From Alphaproteobacteria bacterium (GTDB lineage Bacteria; Pseudomonadota; Alphaproteobacteria; Sphingomonadales; Sphingomonadaceae): a stretch of 64,000 nt of DNA. The position numbers were made by a program, and so were the translations under genes. Each line of letters begins with the position of its first letter. Position 1 is the stretch's first letter. This document shows positions 1-9,280 of this stretch, piece by piece. The notes below the pieces were generated by a model. That model was not told the origin of the DNA and did not search any database. It was given only the letters and a program-made list of their open reading frames with translations. The stretch covers positions 1 through 64,000 of the forward strand of contig JAGWWF010000020.1 of assembly GCA_018970445.1 (NCBI GenBank), written 5' to 3'.

Positions 1-187
1 TGCCGCCGCCCGGCCCGTCGGTGCCAACAAAATCCGTGTCGCAGAATGTGCACACCGCCGTGGCGCGATCCTGTTCGCGCCCGGTCCACAGATTGCAGCC
101 GGCAAAGCGCAGGAACACCGCCCGCCGCCCGGTTTGCGCGCCTTCACCCTGCAGGGTGAGGAACAATTCCTTGACCGCGTAGCTCAT
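1..187 (-). CDS. queE: 7-carboxy-7-deazaguanine synthase QueE, N-terminal part (cut by window edge)
   Basis: Radical-SAM enzyme that rearranges 6-carboxytetrahydropterin to 7-carboxy-7-deazaguanine in queuosine (tRNA) biosynthesis. Only the first 62 residues lie in the window. They begin [20 protein letters not shown], typical of the family, and carry C31, C46 and C49, a CX14CX2C iron-sulfur motif (the variant spacing seen in one QueE subgroup). Its ATG overlaps the queC stop as ATGA, so translation is probably coupled and queC/queE act in the same pathway. The rest of the gene is beyond position 1. Confidence 0.93.
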   Translation of the reverse strand, partial: MSYAVKELFLTLQGEGAQTGRRAVFLRFAGCNLWTGREQDRATAVCTFCDTDFVGTDGPGGG

Positions 188-852
188 TGGGCGGGGTCTG
201 CGATTCCGGCTTCGGCAAAGCCCTTGGCGCGCAGGCGGCAGCTGTCGCACAGGCCGCATGGCGTGCCGGCCGGCGTGGGGTCATAGCAGGACCAGGTGAG
301 GTGCAATGGCGCCGCAACGGCCTGTGCAGCGGCAATGATGCCGGCCTTGTCCAGGTGCATCAACGGGGTGTGGACACGGAAGCGCTCGCCCTCCACCCCG
401 GCCTTGGTGGCGGTGTTGGCCATCGCTTCGAAGGCGGTAATGAATTCCGGCCGGCAATCGGGATAGCCGGAAAAATCCAGCGCATTCACCCCGATGAACA
501 GATCGCGCGCGCCCGCCGCTTCGGCCCAGCCCAGCGCGACAGACAGGAAGATCGTGTTGCGCGCCGGCACATAGGTGACCGGGATGCCCGGTTCCACGCC
601 GCCTTTGGGCACATCGATATCGGCGGTGAGCGCCGATCCGCCAAAACCCGTGAGATCAAGCGGCAGCACGATGTGCCGTTCCGCCCCCAAGGCTGCTGCC
701 ACGCGGGCGGCATGATCCAGTTCGATGCGGTGGCGCTGGTTGTAATCGATGGTCAACGCCAGGATGCGCCAGCCTTGCGCGCGCGCGATGGCCGCCACCG
801 TGGTGGAATCCAGCCCGCCCGACAGCAGCACAACGGCAAGCGCGCCATTCAT
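184..852 (-). CDS. queC: 7-cyano-7-deazaguanine synthase QueC
   Basis: ATP-dependent ligase converting 7-carboxy-7-deazaguanine and ammonia to preQ0 for queuosine synthesis. The 222-residue product is a normal length. It has the N-terminal PP-loop SGGLDS (residues 11-16), and near the C-terminus the zinc-binding cysteines in CYDP and CGLCDSC. The start is the ATG that overlaps the hslO stop (ATGA). The same frame stays open for 65 more codons upstream, but those run inside hslO and look like read-through of a GC-rich frame. It sits fourth in an argD-argF-hslO-queC-queE run. Confidence 0.96.
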   Translation of the reverse strand: MNGALAVVLLSGGLDSTTVAAIARAQGWRILALTIDYNQRHRIELDHAARVAAALGAERHIVLPLDLTGFGGSALTADIDVPKGGVEPGIPVTYVPARNTIFLSVALGWAEAAGARDLFIGVNALDFSGYPDCRPEFITAFEAMANTATKAGVEGERFRVHTPLMHLDKAGIIAAAQAVAAPLHLTWSCYDPTPAGTPCGLCDSCRLRAKGFAEAGIADPAQ

Positions 853-1739
853 GCCGCGATCCCGAACACCCGGCTGCAAAACTGGCAGTCCACCGAAATC
901 AGCCCCTTGTCGTCGCGCATCCCGGCGCGTTCGGCTTCGGGAAAGCGCATCAGCACATCGCGGATATGCGTGGCCGAACAGCGGCAGCCCTTCACCGGGG
1001 TGGGGCCGGGCAGCACCCGCACCTGCTCTTCGTGAAACAGCCGCCACAGCAGTTGTTCGGCTGGCAGATCGGCACTGGCCAGTTCATCGGCACTGGTTGT
1101 CCCCGCCAGCGCGGCAACATGTGCCCAATCGGGGTGCTGTTCGCCGGCATCCAGCCGCTCGCCGCCGATTTCGGCCCGCGCCAGATGCTGCACGATCAGG
1201 CCGCCGGCCAGCCAGCCGGTCGCGGCACTGCCGGCCACGCCGATGCGCATCAGCGTGGGCAATTGTTCCGATTGGCCGAACCAGCCTTCCAGCGCGCCGG
1301 CCAGGCCATGGCCTTCCAGCGGCACGATGCCCTGCCAGCGTTCATCCGATGTGGCCTGATCCACCGTGATCGCCAGATAGCCCTTGCCGAACAGTTCAGG
1401 CAGCGACATGCCATCTGAAACAGGCAGTTGATCGTCAAACTTGATATAGCCGCGCAATTCGCCGGCCCGCCAGTCGCAGGCCAGCAATTCCACCACGCCG
1501 CCCTTGGCCGATGCCTGCACTGTCACCTGGCCATCATCCTGCCGCAGCGTCGCTCCCACCAGCGCCGTCAGGGTGAGGGCTTCGGCCAGCAGCCGGATCA
1601 GCGGTTCGGGATAAGGGTGGGCGGCCAGAATCGCGTTCAGCGTCGCATCCAGCCGCACCAGCTGGCCGCGGGCGTTGCGGGCCGGCACCATGAAACCCAG
1701 CGTGCGATCGGCGGTCGGGGCAATGCCTTCGGCCAGCAT
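849..1739 (-). CDS. hslO: Redox-regulated chaperone Hsp33
   Basis: Hsp33 is a cytosolic holdase switched on by oxidation. The 296-residue product carries the C-terminal zinc/redox centre as CRC (in [14 protein letters not shown]) and CQFC (in [10 protein letters not shown]), the CXC...CXXC arrangement of the family. Its ATG overlaps the argF stop as ATGA and its own stop overlaps the queC start, so it is translationally embedded in an arginine/queuosine operon. Hsp33 following argF is a recurrent arrangement in alphaproteobacteria (recalled, not checked here). Confidence 0.95.
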   Translation of the reverse strand: MLAEGIAPTADRTLGFMVPARNARGQLVRLDATLNAILAAHPYPEPLIRLLAEALTLTALVGATLRQDDGQVTVQASAKGGVVELLACDWRAGELRGYIKFDDQLPVSDGMSLPELFGKGYLAITVDQATSDERWQGIVPLEGHGLAGALEGWFGQSEQLPTLMRIGVAGSAATGWLAGGLIVQHLARAEIGGERLDAGEQHPDWAHVAALAGTTSADELASADLPAEQLLWRLFHEEQVRVLPGPTPVKGCRCSATHIRDVLMRFPEAERAGMRDDKGLISVDCQFCSRVFGIAA

Positions 1740-2665
1740 CAGATGCGCCCCAGACACCACAGCAGGATGGCCTTTTGCACATGCAGGCGATTTTCCGCCT
1801 CGTCCCACACCGCCGAGGCCGGGCCGTCCATCACGCTGTCGGTCACTTCGTCGCCGCGATGGGCGGGCAGGCAATGCAGGAAGATGGCGCCCGGTGCGGC
1901 TCTGGCCATCAGCGCGTCGTTCACCTGGAACGGCTTGCAGGCGGCGATCTTCTCCCTGGCTTCGGCCTGGCCCATCGAAACCCAGGTGTCGGTCACCACC
2001 ACTTCGGCGCCGTCCACGGCTGCTTCGGCGCTGTGCACCAGATCGATGCAGCCACCGCGCGCGCAGGCGGTGGCCATCACGCCCGAATCCGGCTCCAACC
2101 CGCGCGGCACGCCCACCTTCAGATCGAATTTCAACAGGCTGCTGGCTTCGATCAGCGAATTGGTCATGTTGTTGCCGTCGCCAACATAGGCCCACGTGGA
2201 ACCCGTCACCGGCCGCTTGCTGCGTTCTTCAAACGTCATGATGTCGGCCATCACCTGGCAGGGGTGGGACAGATCGGTGAGGCCGTTGATCACCGGAATG
2301 CTGGCCTGTTCGGCTAGCTGTTCCAGCTTTTCATGATTGCCGGTGCGCAGCATCAGCGCATCGACCATGCGGGCCAGCACGCGGGCCGTATCGGCGATCG
2401 TTTCACCGCGCCCCAACTGCATCTCGCCGGCGCTGGAAACGATGGTGGTCGCCCCCAGCTGGCGGGCGGCCATGTCGAAGGAAAAGCGGGTGCGCGTGCT
2501 GGGCTTTTCAAAGATCATGCCCAGCACATGCCCGGCCAGCGGTGCATCGGCATCCACCCGGCCCCTGGGCCAGCCGGCACGCGCCGCCTTGCGGGCGTGG
2601 GCCTCATCAAGAATGGCCCGCAAACCGGCGGGCGTGGCCGTGGCAAGATCAAGGAAATGCGGCAT
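1739..2665 (-). CDS. argF: Ornithine carbamoyltransferase
   Basis: Catalyses carbamoyl phosphate + ornithine to citrulline in arginine synthesis. The 308-residue product has the carbamoyl-phosphate motif STRTR, the HPCQ motif of the transcarbamoylase fold, and the ornithine-binding HCLP loop near residue 263. The ATG at MPHFLDLATA was chosen because it matches the usual family start; an in-frame extension of 28 codons upstream runs into a C/G-rich repeat-like spacer. It lies 117 bases downstream of argD, which supplies its ornithine branch, and is followed without a gap by hslO. Confidence 0.96.
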   Translation of the reverse strand: MPHFLDLATATPAGLRAILDEAHARKAARAGWPRGRVDADAPLAGHVLGMIFEKPSTRTRFSFDMAARQLGATTIVSSAGEMQLGRGETIADTARVLARMVDALMLRTGNHEKLEQLAEQASIPVINGLTDLSHPCQVMADIMTFEERSKRPVTGSTWAYVGDGNNMTNSLIEASSLLKFDLKVGVPRGLEPDSGVMATACARGGCIDLVHSAEAAVDGAEVVVTDTWVSMGQAEAREKIAACKPFQVNDALMARAAPGAIFLHCLPAHRGDEVTDSVMDGPASAVWDEAENRLHVQKAILLWCLGRI

Positions 2666-2689
2666 CTTTTGCTCTTTTCCCCCCCGCTT

Positions 2690-2770
2690 GGCGGATGGGG
2701 GCTTGGGGAGGGGAAGGGGACGGGCAGTTCGGGAAAAACACAGCCCCACCCCCGGCCCCTCCTCTGAAGG
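2690..2770. repeat. G/C-homopolymer-rich intergenic repeat-like spacer
   Basis: The argD-argF spacer contains runs of C on one side and G on the other (GGGGGCTTGGGGAGGGG against CCCCACCCCCGGCCCCTCC), able to pair imperfectly into a long stem. It resembles the short dispersed extragenic palindromes common in alphaproteobacterial genomes. There is no U-tract, so it is not an obvious terminator, though it could reduce or stabilise the distal argF message. Confidence 0.4.
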
Positions 2771-2782
2771 GATGGAGAATTG

Positions 2783-3970
2783 TTATGCAGCTACCGCCGG
2801 CTGGTAACTGCGCGCAGCGGCCGACAGGCGTTCAACACATTGGCTGATCTGCTGTTCGCCAATGGTCAGCGGCGGCAGCAGACGCACGACATTGTCGCCA
2901 GCGGCCACTGCCAACAAACCATGGCTGCGGGCGTGGCCCACAAAGGCGCGGCTGTCGCTCTTCAGCTTCAGACCCAGCATCAGGCCATGGCCGCGGACGC
3001 TTTCGAACAGATCGTCGTGATTGGGGATCATCTGTTCCAGCGCCTGGGTCAGCCGGGCGCCCATCTCGCGCACCTGCGCCAGAAAGGCCGGTTCGGCCAC
3101 GATGTCCAGCACCGCTTCGCACGCTGCCATGGCCAGCGGATTGCCGCCATAGGTGCTGCCGTGGGTGCCAACCACCATGCCGGCGGCGGCGCGTTCGGTC
3201 GCCAGGCACGCCCCCACCGGGAAGCCGCCGCCTATGCCCTTGGCGATCGCCATGATGTCGGGCGTGATGCCATACAGCTCATGCGCGAACAGTGCGCCGG
3301 TGCGGGCGACCCCGCACTGCACCTCGTCCAGGATCAGCAGCAGGCCGTGCTTGTCGGCCAGGGCGCGCAGGCCGTGCAGGAATGCCGGGCTGGCCGGGCG
3401 GATGCCGCCCTCGCCCTGGATCGGTTCCACCATGAAGGCGCCCACCGTGTCGTCGATGGCGGCTTCGGCGGCGGCCAGATCGTCGAAGGGCACCACCTTG
3501 AACCAGTCGGGCAGCGGTTCAAAGCCCTTGCGCAGCTTTTCCTGATCGGTGGCCGAAATCGTCGCCAGGGTGCGGCCGTGGAAGGCGTTGGAAAAGGTGA
3601 TGATGCGATGCTTGTGCGGATTGCCCATGGCATAATGATGGGCAAAGGCGGTTTTGACTGAACATTCAATGGCTTCGGCGCCGCTGTTGGTAAAGAATAC
3701 CGTATCGGCAAAGGTGAGATCGACCAGCCGCTGCGCCAGATGTTCCTGCGCCGGCACCTTGTACAGGTTGCTGGTGTGCATCAGCGTGGCGGCCTGTTTC
3801 TGGATGGCCTGCACCAGATGCGGATGGCCATGGCCCAGGCAGTTGACGGCGATGCCGCTGGCCATGTCCAGCCATTCGCGCCCCTGCGCATCATAAAGAT
3901 AACAGCCGTCACCTCGCACCGGGGCCACCTCGCACCGGCCATAAACGGGCATGAGCGGGCTGATCGTCAT
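2783..3970 (-). CDS. argD: Acetylornithine/succinyldiaminopimelate aminotransferase family protein
   Basis: Class III PLP aminotransferase acting in arginine synthesis (N-acetylornithine) and possibly lysine synthesis (succinyl-DAP). The 395-residue product shows NSGAEAIE, the glycine-rich FHGRT segment, the LILDEVQCG aspartate and the PLP lysine in AIAKGIGGGFP. The ATG before TISPLMPVYGRCE was chosen as the family-typical start; 224 further in-frame codons upstream lie opposite and beyond a terminator and are rejected. Located first in the arginine run, with argF next. Confidence 0.95.
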   Translation of the reverse strand: MTISPLMPVYGRCEVAPVRGDGCYLYDAQGREWLDMASGIAVNCLGHGHPHLVQAIQKQAATLMHTSNLYKVPAQEHLAQRLVDLTFADTVFFTNSGAEAIECSVKTAFAHHYAMGNPHKHRIITFSNAFHGRTLATISATDQEKLRKGFEPLPDWFKVVPFDDLAAAEAAIDDTVGAFMVEPIQGEGGIRPASPAFLHGLRALADKHGLLLILDEVQCGVARTGALFAHELYGITPDIMAIAKGIGGGFPVGACLATERAAAGMVVGTHGSTYGGNPLAMAACEAVLDIVAEPAFLAQVREMGARLTQALEQMIPNHDDLFESVRGHGLMLGLKLKSDSRAFVGHARSHGLLAVAAGDNVVRLLPPLTIGEQQISQCVERLSAAARSYQPAVAA

Positions 3971-4030
3971 CGGTTTCTTCCCAGCAAGGCGTCGGGATGC
4001 GGACGCCGGACACGCAATCAGGAACAACGC

Positions 4031-4060
4031 AAAAAGGCGGCCCCCAGGGCAGCCGCCTTT
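4031..4060 (-). terminator. Rho-independent terminator after the TonB receptor operon
   Basis: Perfect arms AAAGGCGG and CCGCCTTT enclose a 12-base loop; on the minus strand the stem is followed by a run of five T. It lies 33 bases past the stop of the TonB receptor gene and before argD, so it ends the LolA-like/BNR/TonB transcript and separates it from the arginine genes. Confidence 0.8.
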
Positions 4061-4092
4061 GTGGCGCGGTATAGCGGCTTCATGCCCACCCC

Positions 4093-6054
4093 TCAACCCC
4101 CAACCATCACGCCGATGCGCAGGGTGCGGCCGGGCAGCGGCAGGCCAAGTTGCGGGGTGATCAGGCCGTTCAGCGCATTGTCCAGCGCCGCCGTGAGCGC
4201 CAGCGCGGCCTTGCCGATATGCGCCACCGGCACCCGCCCGCGCAGGTTGATTTCGGTGCCCGGTGATAGGCGGGCCAGCCGGCCATCGGGGGCCAGATCG
4301 CGCGCCGGGCCCACATGGCGCAGTTCGGCGCGCAGATCGAACCCGGCCGGCGCCTGGGCGTGGTGGGCCCAGTCCACGGCCAGCATCACCTCGTGGGCTG
4401 GCCGCTGCGGCAGCGGCTGGCCGGCGCTGCTGGCATCCACGGCGCTGCCGGTCAATTCCAGCGTCAGCCGGCGGGCGATCTGCCATTGCAGCGCGGCATC
4501 CGCCCCGTAACTGGTGGTGGCGGCCTGGTTGAAGCGCTGGCGCAGGCTGGCGCTGCCCACCCGCACGATACGCTGGCCGATGCTGCCCAGCCCGCGCTGC
4601 CAGAAGGGATTGAGCGTGAGGGTGAGGGGGCCGGTCTGCCACTGCACCTCGGCATCGGCCAGCCAGGCGCGTTCGGGGCGCAGGGCCGGATTGGCCAGAA
4701 ACCGGCCCAGCGCCTCGCCGAACAATTCGCGCGCCGAGGGGAAGCGGTTGCGCCGCCCGCCCGACAGGGTGATCGACAGGCCGGCGGCGGGCATGGTGCG
4801 CAGCGCTGCCGAAAATGTGGCCGCGCCGGTGATCGGCTGCGCCGGCTTGTCGCCCGTGCGCGGATTGGCCGATTGGTCATAACCGGCCCCCAGGGTGAGC
4901 GCGCTGCCGCCGCCCAGCGCCACATCGGCCTCCACCCCGCCCGAAACCAGCGTCTGGCGATACAACAGGGGTGGCGGCACCGTGCCGGGCGGAACGGCGG
5001 TGTCGGTCTGCTGATGGTCGCTCGCCTGACCGGACAGGCTCCAGCGCAGGCGGGCCGGGCCAAGGCCGTGTGCCAGGGTGAGCCGCCCGCCCGCAGTGTC
5101 GTCATCATTGGCCTCGCGGGCGCGCAGGGCGGTGTAGCTGGCATCGCGATGGGCATCGATGCGCTGGCCGAACCATTGCCGCCACAGCGTTGCCCGCGCC
5201 GTCGCGTCACCGCCCAGCGCCAGTTCCAGCGCCAGTTGCGCCTGGGTCAGCCGCCAATCGGGGGTGCGCCAGTATCGCGGCGCGGCCACGGCGGGATCGC
5301 GATCCGATTCGGGCGCAACGCCGCGCCGCGCATCGATGTGCAGCAGGCTGGCCCGCCAATCGATCGCACCGGCACTGCCGCCGATGCCGGCAAACAGGCT
5401 GGTGGCGCCCAGATCGCTGTTGGTGCGCCGGCCGCTGGCATCCTGCGAAAAGGGCAGGGCGCGGCTTCGCGCCACCGGCACTGCGGCTTGCGCCTGGTGG
5501 GCGGCAGCCAGCGTGAGCCGGGTGTGCCCCAATGGCACCACGCCGGCGGCCGAAGCATTGATCAGCCCCAGGCTGCCGGCCTGCGCCTGGCCCACCGCGC
5601 CCTCATCACGGGTGCGCAGATCCAGCACGCCGGCCACGGCATTGGCACCATATTCGATGGCACCCGCGCCCTTGCGCACCGAAAGCGTGCCGATCAGCCC
5701 GGCTGGCACCAGCCCCAGATCGATGCGGCCATCCCAGGGCACGGCCAGCGGTGCGCCATCCAGAAACACCTGGGTCTGGCGTTCCTCGCTGCCGCGAATG
5801 CGCACCACGCTTTCGCCGCGCGAATTGGGCCGGATCGATACGCCGGGCAGGCCGCGCAGCGCATCGGCCATGTTGCGCGGCTGTCGATCCAGCAGCGCCT
5901 CGCCCGAAAGGCCCACACCGGGGCTGAACACCCGGCCCGGTGTGGCCGGTGCCGTCACGGTGATCAGCGCCTCGGCCGGCCCGGCGGCGGGCGTGGCGCG
6001 GGCCGGCGCTGCCGCCGGCCCAGCCAGCAGCAGCGCCGTGATCAGTGCGTTCAC
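4093..6054 (-). CDS. TonB-dependent outer-membrane receptor
   Basis: A 653-residue ligand-gated outer-membrane channel powered by TonB-ExbBD. An N-terminal signal peptide (MNALITALLLAGPAAAPARA) is followed by a plug domain (about residues 45-145; LRGLPGVSIRPNSRGESVVR, IRGSEERQTQVFLDGAPL) and a beta-barrel. Start is GTG, overlapping the stop of the upstream BNR gene as GTGA. Oddity: the barrel ends RIGVMVGG instead of the usual terminal aromatic residue (compare RYRF in the second receptor of this window). Substrate unknown; the partner genes suggest co-function with a large secreted repeat protein. It is short for a siderophore receptor and nearer the BtuB-like size. Confidence 0.9.
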   Translation of the reverse strand: MNALITALLLAGPAAAPARATPAAGPAEALITVTAPATPGRVFSPGVGLSGEALLDRQPRNMADALRGLPGVSIRPNSRGESVVRIRGSEERQTQVFLDGAPLAVPWDGRIDLGLVPAGLIGTLSVRKGAGAIEYGANAVAGVLDLRTRDEGAVGQAQAGSLGLINASAAGVVPLGHTRLTLAAAHQAQAAVPVARSRALPFSQDASGRRTNSDLGATSLFAGIGGSAGAIDWRASLLHIDARRGVAPESDRDPAVAAPRYWRTPDWRLTQAQLALELALGGDATARATLWRQWFGQRIDAHRDASYTALRAREANDDDTAGGRLTLAHGLGPARLRWSLSGQASDHQQTDTAVPPGTVPPPLLYRQTLVSGGVEADVALGGGSALTLGAGYDQSANPRTGDKPAQPITGAATFSAALRTMPAAGLSITLSGGRRNRFPSARELFGEALGRFLANPALRPERAWLADAEVQWQTGPLTLTLNPFWQRGLGSIGQRIVRVGSASLRQRFNQAATTSYGADAALQWQIARRLTLELTGSAVDASSAGQPLPQRPAHEVMLAVDWAHHAQAPAGFDLRAELRHVGPARDLAPDGRLARLSPGTEINLRGRVPVAHIGKAALALTAALDNALNGLITPQLGLPLPGRTLRIGVMVGG

Positions 6055-9000
6055 CGCTTCTTGCGGGGGAAGGCAAGGCTGCGGAAGTCACCGAAGTAAC
6101 GCCCGCCCACCAGGCCGCGGCCCAGCGCCGTCATCTGGCCGCCGGTTGGCACCAGATCCACCGCCACATCCGCCAGGCTGATCGGCGCGATACTGGCACC
6201 GCGCAGATCGGTGTTCAGCGCCGTCGCCGTGCCCGCCTTCAGGGCGGCAAAGGCGTCTTCCACCTCCTTCAGCTCCTTTTCCAGCGCATCCACGCGGGCG
6301 ATGGCATAGGCTGGTGGCCGGCCTTCGGTGCTGATGATCTGGCCATAGGCGCTGTCCATATGCTCGCGCAGCCGCTCCTCGCCGGTGATGGCGCCGCCTT
6401 CGGTGGTGGCCACCACCTGTTTGCGCAGGGCATCGGCTTTGGCCGCCAGGTCCAGCGCGGCCTTCTTCGCGGCCGGCGTGGCTCTGGCATCCGCCGCGGC
6501 CTGTTGGGCACCCTGGCCCATCGCCACCAGCCCGAAGGTAAGGCCGGTCATGCGGCGGAACAGCAATTTCACCCGTTCGGCCGCATCATATTGCGCCTTG
6601 CGATCATCGGCGCTGAACGCGGCGCGGGCATCGCTGGTGATGATCAGCGGCGTCTGCGTCACCTGGCCGGCCTTGGTCAGCCGCACGCTGTAGCTGCCGG
6701 GCAGCACGCGCTGGCCCACCACGCTGTTGCCGGCGATGCTGGCGGCCGGCGGCACCACCGGCGGCCGGGTGCGCATCGACCACACCACCCGGTTCAGCCC
6801 CTTGCGCTTGGCGGTCGGCAGTTCCTCCACCACCGCGCCATCCGGCCCGACGATTTCCAGCTTCATGCGGCCGATCACGTGCCGGGCCTTCTGATAATAG
6901 GTGATCACCGCGCCATCGGCCGGGTTTTCGCCCAGATAAATGGCATCGCCGGCGCTCCAGCCGCCATTGCCCTGGATGCGCTGTTCCACCGGGCCGCTGG
7001 CGATCAGCGTGGCGTTGGCCGCCAGCGTTTCAGGCTTCAGGGCGCGCAGCGGCGACACATCGTCGATCACCCACATGCCGCGGCCATGGGTGGCCAGCAC
7101 CAGATCATCGCCCTTTTTCGATTGGGCGATGTCGCGCACCGCCACCGCCGGGAAATTGCCGGGGCGGAATTCTTCCCAGCTCGCGCCGGCATCGCGGCTG
7201 ATGAACAGGCCGAATTCGGTGCCCAGATACAGGATATTTGGGGAAACCCGGTCTTCCTTGATGACATGGGCATAGCCGCGCACCGCCGCGGTGGCCGGCC
7301 CGGCCAGCCGCGTGAAGCTCTTGCCGCCATCGCGGGTGACGAACAGATGCGGGGCCATGTCGCCCCACATGTGCCGATCCACCGCCACATAGGCGGTGCC
7401 CGCATCATGCTGGCTGGCTTCCACCCAGCTGATCCAGTTGTCCGGCCCCAGCTTCAGCGCCTTGGTCACATTGGTCCAGCTGGTGCCGCCATTGGTCGTC
7501 ACCTGCACATTGCCATCATCGGTGCCCACCCAGATGGTGCCGGCGGCCTTCGGGCTTTCGCTGATCGAATAGATGGTGGTGTGCATTTCGGCGGAGCTGT
7601 TGTCCACCGTGATGCCGCCCGATTTTTCCTGTTGTTGTTTCAACGGGTTGTTGGTGGTCAGATCGGGCGAGATGCGTTCCCATGTCGTGCCATGGTCGCG
7701 CGTCTTGTGCAGATACTGGCTGCCCAGATACAGAACCGATCTGTCGTGCGGGCTCAACGCCATCGGCGTGTTCCAGTTGAAGCGGAACTTCTCCTTGTAG
7801 CCCGGCTTGGGCTGGATCGCCTTCTGTTCCAGCGTCTTGCGGTTGATCCAGGCGATGTTGCCGCCCTGATATTCGGCATAGACATGATCCGGGCTGGTGG
7901 GATCGGGCAGCACCCAGAATCCATCGCCGCCATAAAGATTTTCCCAGCGGCTGTTGCTGATGCCGCCGGGATATTCGCTGTCTCCCACCCAGGATGAATT
8001 GTCCTGCAGGCCGCCATAGACCTGATAGGGATCACGATCATCGATGGCGACATGATAGAATTGGCTGATCGGCAGGTTCATGCCGTGCCACCATTTGCTG
8101 CCGCCGTCATAGCTGATCCACAGGCCGCCATCATCGGCGCCGATCAGGTGGCTGGGGTTTTTCGGGTTCACCCACACATCATGCCAATCGGCATGGCTGC
8201 CGCCGGCGGTATCGGAAAAGCTCTTGCCCGCATTGTCCGACACGATCATGCGCAGGTTCATCTTGAACACGCGATCGGCGTTGGTGGGATCAACCACCAT
8301 CTTGGCGAAATAGAAGGGCCGCCACACCATGTTGCGGCTGCGGTCGCGCTCCGCAAAGGTCAGGCCGCCATCGTCCGACACATACAGCGCCGATTTGGCA
8401 TGTTCGATGAAGGCGTAGACGCGCTTGGGGTTGGATGGCGCGTGCACCACCTCCACCCGGCCCCACGGTCCGGCCGGCAGGCCCTTGGCGCTGGCGGCAT
8501 CCAGTTTCAGCCAGCGCGCGCCGCCGCTGTCGCTGGTCATCAGCGCGCTGCCCGATGGCGCATCCGGGCCGTCGCCGCCGGAACGGAAGGTCCAGCCCTT
8601 GCGACGGAAATCCCACAGGCCCACTATCAGTTCATCGGGATTGGCCGGGTTCAGGCTGATCGACGCGCAGCCGGTGGACAGGTTGGGGGCCTTGAGCACT
8701 TGCACCCAGCTCTTGCCGCCATCCACCGTCTTGTAGACGCCGCGTTCGGCGCTGTCGCTCCACAACGGGCCGGCCACACAGGCATAGACGATGTCGCTGT
8801 TGGTGGGGTGCACCACGATATCGGCGATGCGTTCGGAATTGGGCAGGCCCATGAACGACCAGTTGTCGCCGCCATCGGTGGATTTGTAGATGCCGTTGCC
8901 CACCGACACGCTGTTGCGGGTCCAGGTCTCCCCGGTGCCCACCCACACGATGCGCTTGTTGGATGGATCAAGCGCGATGGCGCCGATGGATTGCACCGGC

Positions 9001-9263
9001 TGGCGATCGAATTTCGGGGTGAAACTGGTGCCGCCGTCTTCGGATTTCCACACCCCGCCGCTGGCCGCGCCAACAAAGATCGTCACCTTGCCGTCATCCT
9101 CGGCGCGCGCCGCGATCGCGGCGATGCGGCCCGACATCTCGGCGGCGCCGATGTTGCGGATGCCCAGGCCGGAAATGCCGGCCGCGGGCGTATCGGCTGC
9201 CACAGCCGGGGCAGCCATGGCCAATGCCAGCGCAGAGCCGGCCAGAAGCGCAAATCTTGTCAT
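6051..9263 (-). CDS. Exported BNR/sortilin-like repeat protein (VPS10/glycosyl-hydrolase-like)
   Basis: The 1070-residue product begins with a signal peptide (MTRFALLAGSALALAMAAPA). It is built from many BNR/Asp-box-type repeats such as GVWKSEDGGTSF, GIYKSTDGGDNW, GVYKTVDGGKSW and LFVTRDGGKSF, the blades of a large beta-propeller, ending with a THGRGMWVIDD segment (near residue 735) and a C-terminal non-propeller region with a helical stretch. Proteins of this build are annotated as glycosyl hydrolases or VPS10-domain proteins, but no substrate is established. ATG preferred over an in-frame GTG 21 bases upstream because GGGGGA sits at proper distance and the signal peptide then starts normally. 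Middle gene of a three-gene envelope operon. Confidence 0.85.
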   Translation of the reverse strand: MTRFALLAGSALALAMAAPAVAADTPAAGISGLGIRNIGAAEMSGRIAAIAARAEDDGKVTIFVGAASGGVWKSEDGGTSFTPKFDRQPVQSIGAIALDPSNKRIVWVGTGETWTRNSVSVGNGIYKSTDGGDNWSFMGLPNSERIADIVVHPTNSDIVYACVAGPLWSDSAERGVYKTVDGGKSWVQVLKAPNLSTGCASISLNPANPDELIVGLWDFRRKGWTFRSGGDGPDAPSGSALMTSDSGGARWLKLDAASAKGLPAGPWGRVEVVHAPSNPKRVYAFIEHAKSALYVSDDGGLTFAERDRSRNMVWRPFYFAKMVVDPTNADRVFKMNLRMIVSDNAGKSFSDTAGGSHADWHDVWVNPKNPSHLIGADDGGLWISYDGGSKWWHGMNLPISQFYHVAIDDRDPYQVYGGLQDNSSWVGDSEYPGGISNSRWENLYGGDGFWVLPDPTSPDHVYAEYQGGNIAWINRKTLEQKAIQPKPGYKEKFRFNWNTPMALSPHDRSVLYLGSQYLHKTRDHGTTWERISPDLTTNNPLKQQQEKSGGITVDNSSAEMHTTIYSISESPKAAGTIWVGTDDGNVQVTTNGGTSWTNVTKALKLGPDNWISWVEASQHDAGTAYVAVDRHMWGDMAPHLFVTRDGGKSFTRLAGPATAAVRGYAHVIKEDRVSPNILYLGTEFGLFISRDAGASWEEFRPGNFPAVAVRDIAQSKKGDDLVLATHGRGMWVIDDVSPLRALKPETLAANATLIASGPVEQRIQGNGGWSAGDAIYLGENPADGAVITYYQKARHVIGRMKLEIVGPDGAVVEELPTAKRKGLNRVVWSMRTRPPVVPPAASIAGNSVVGQRVLPGSYSVRLTKAGQVTQTPLIITSDARAAFSADDRKAQYDAAERVKLLFRRMTGLTFGLVAMGQGAQQAAADARATPAAKKAALDLAAKADALRKQVVATTEGGAITGEERLREHMDSAYGQIISTEGRPPAYAIARVDALEKELKEVEDAFAALKAGTATALNTDLRGASIAPISLADVAVDLVPTGGQMTALGRGLVGGRYFGDFRSLAFPRKKR

Positions 9264-9280
9264 GATCCCGTTCCCCCTGT

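Noticed and set aside
3971-4642. In-frame 224-codon N-terminal extension of argD
   Set aside because: It crosses the receptor terminator and runs antisense-of-frame through the receptor gene; the family start is at 3970.
4315-6099. Long plus-strand open frame opposite the TonB receptor gene
   Set aside because: High GC keeps opposite frames open; the translation is low-complexity and matches no family, while the minus frame is a clear receptor with signal, plug and barrel.
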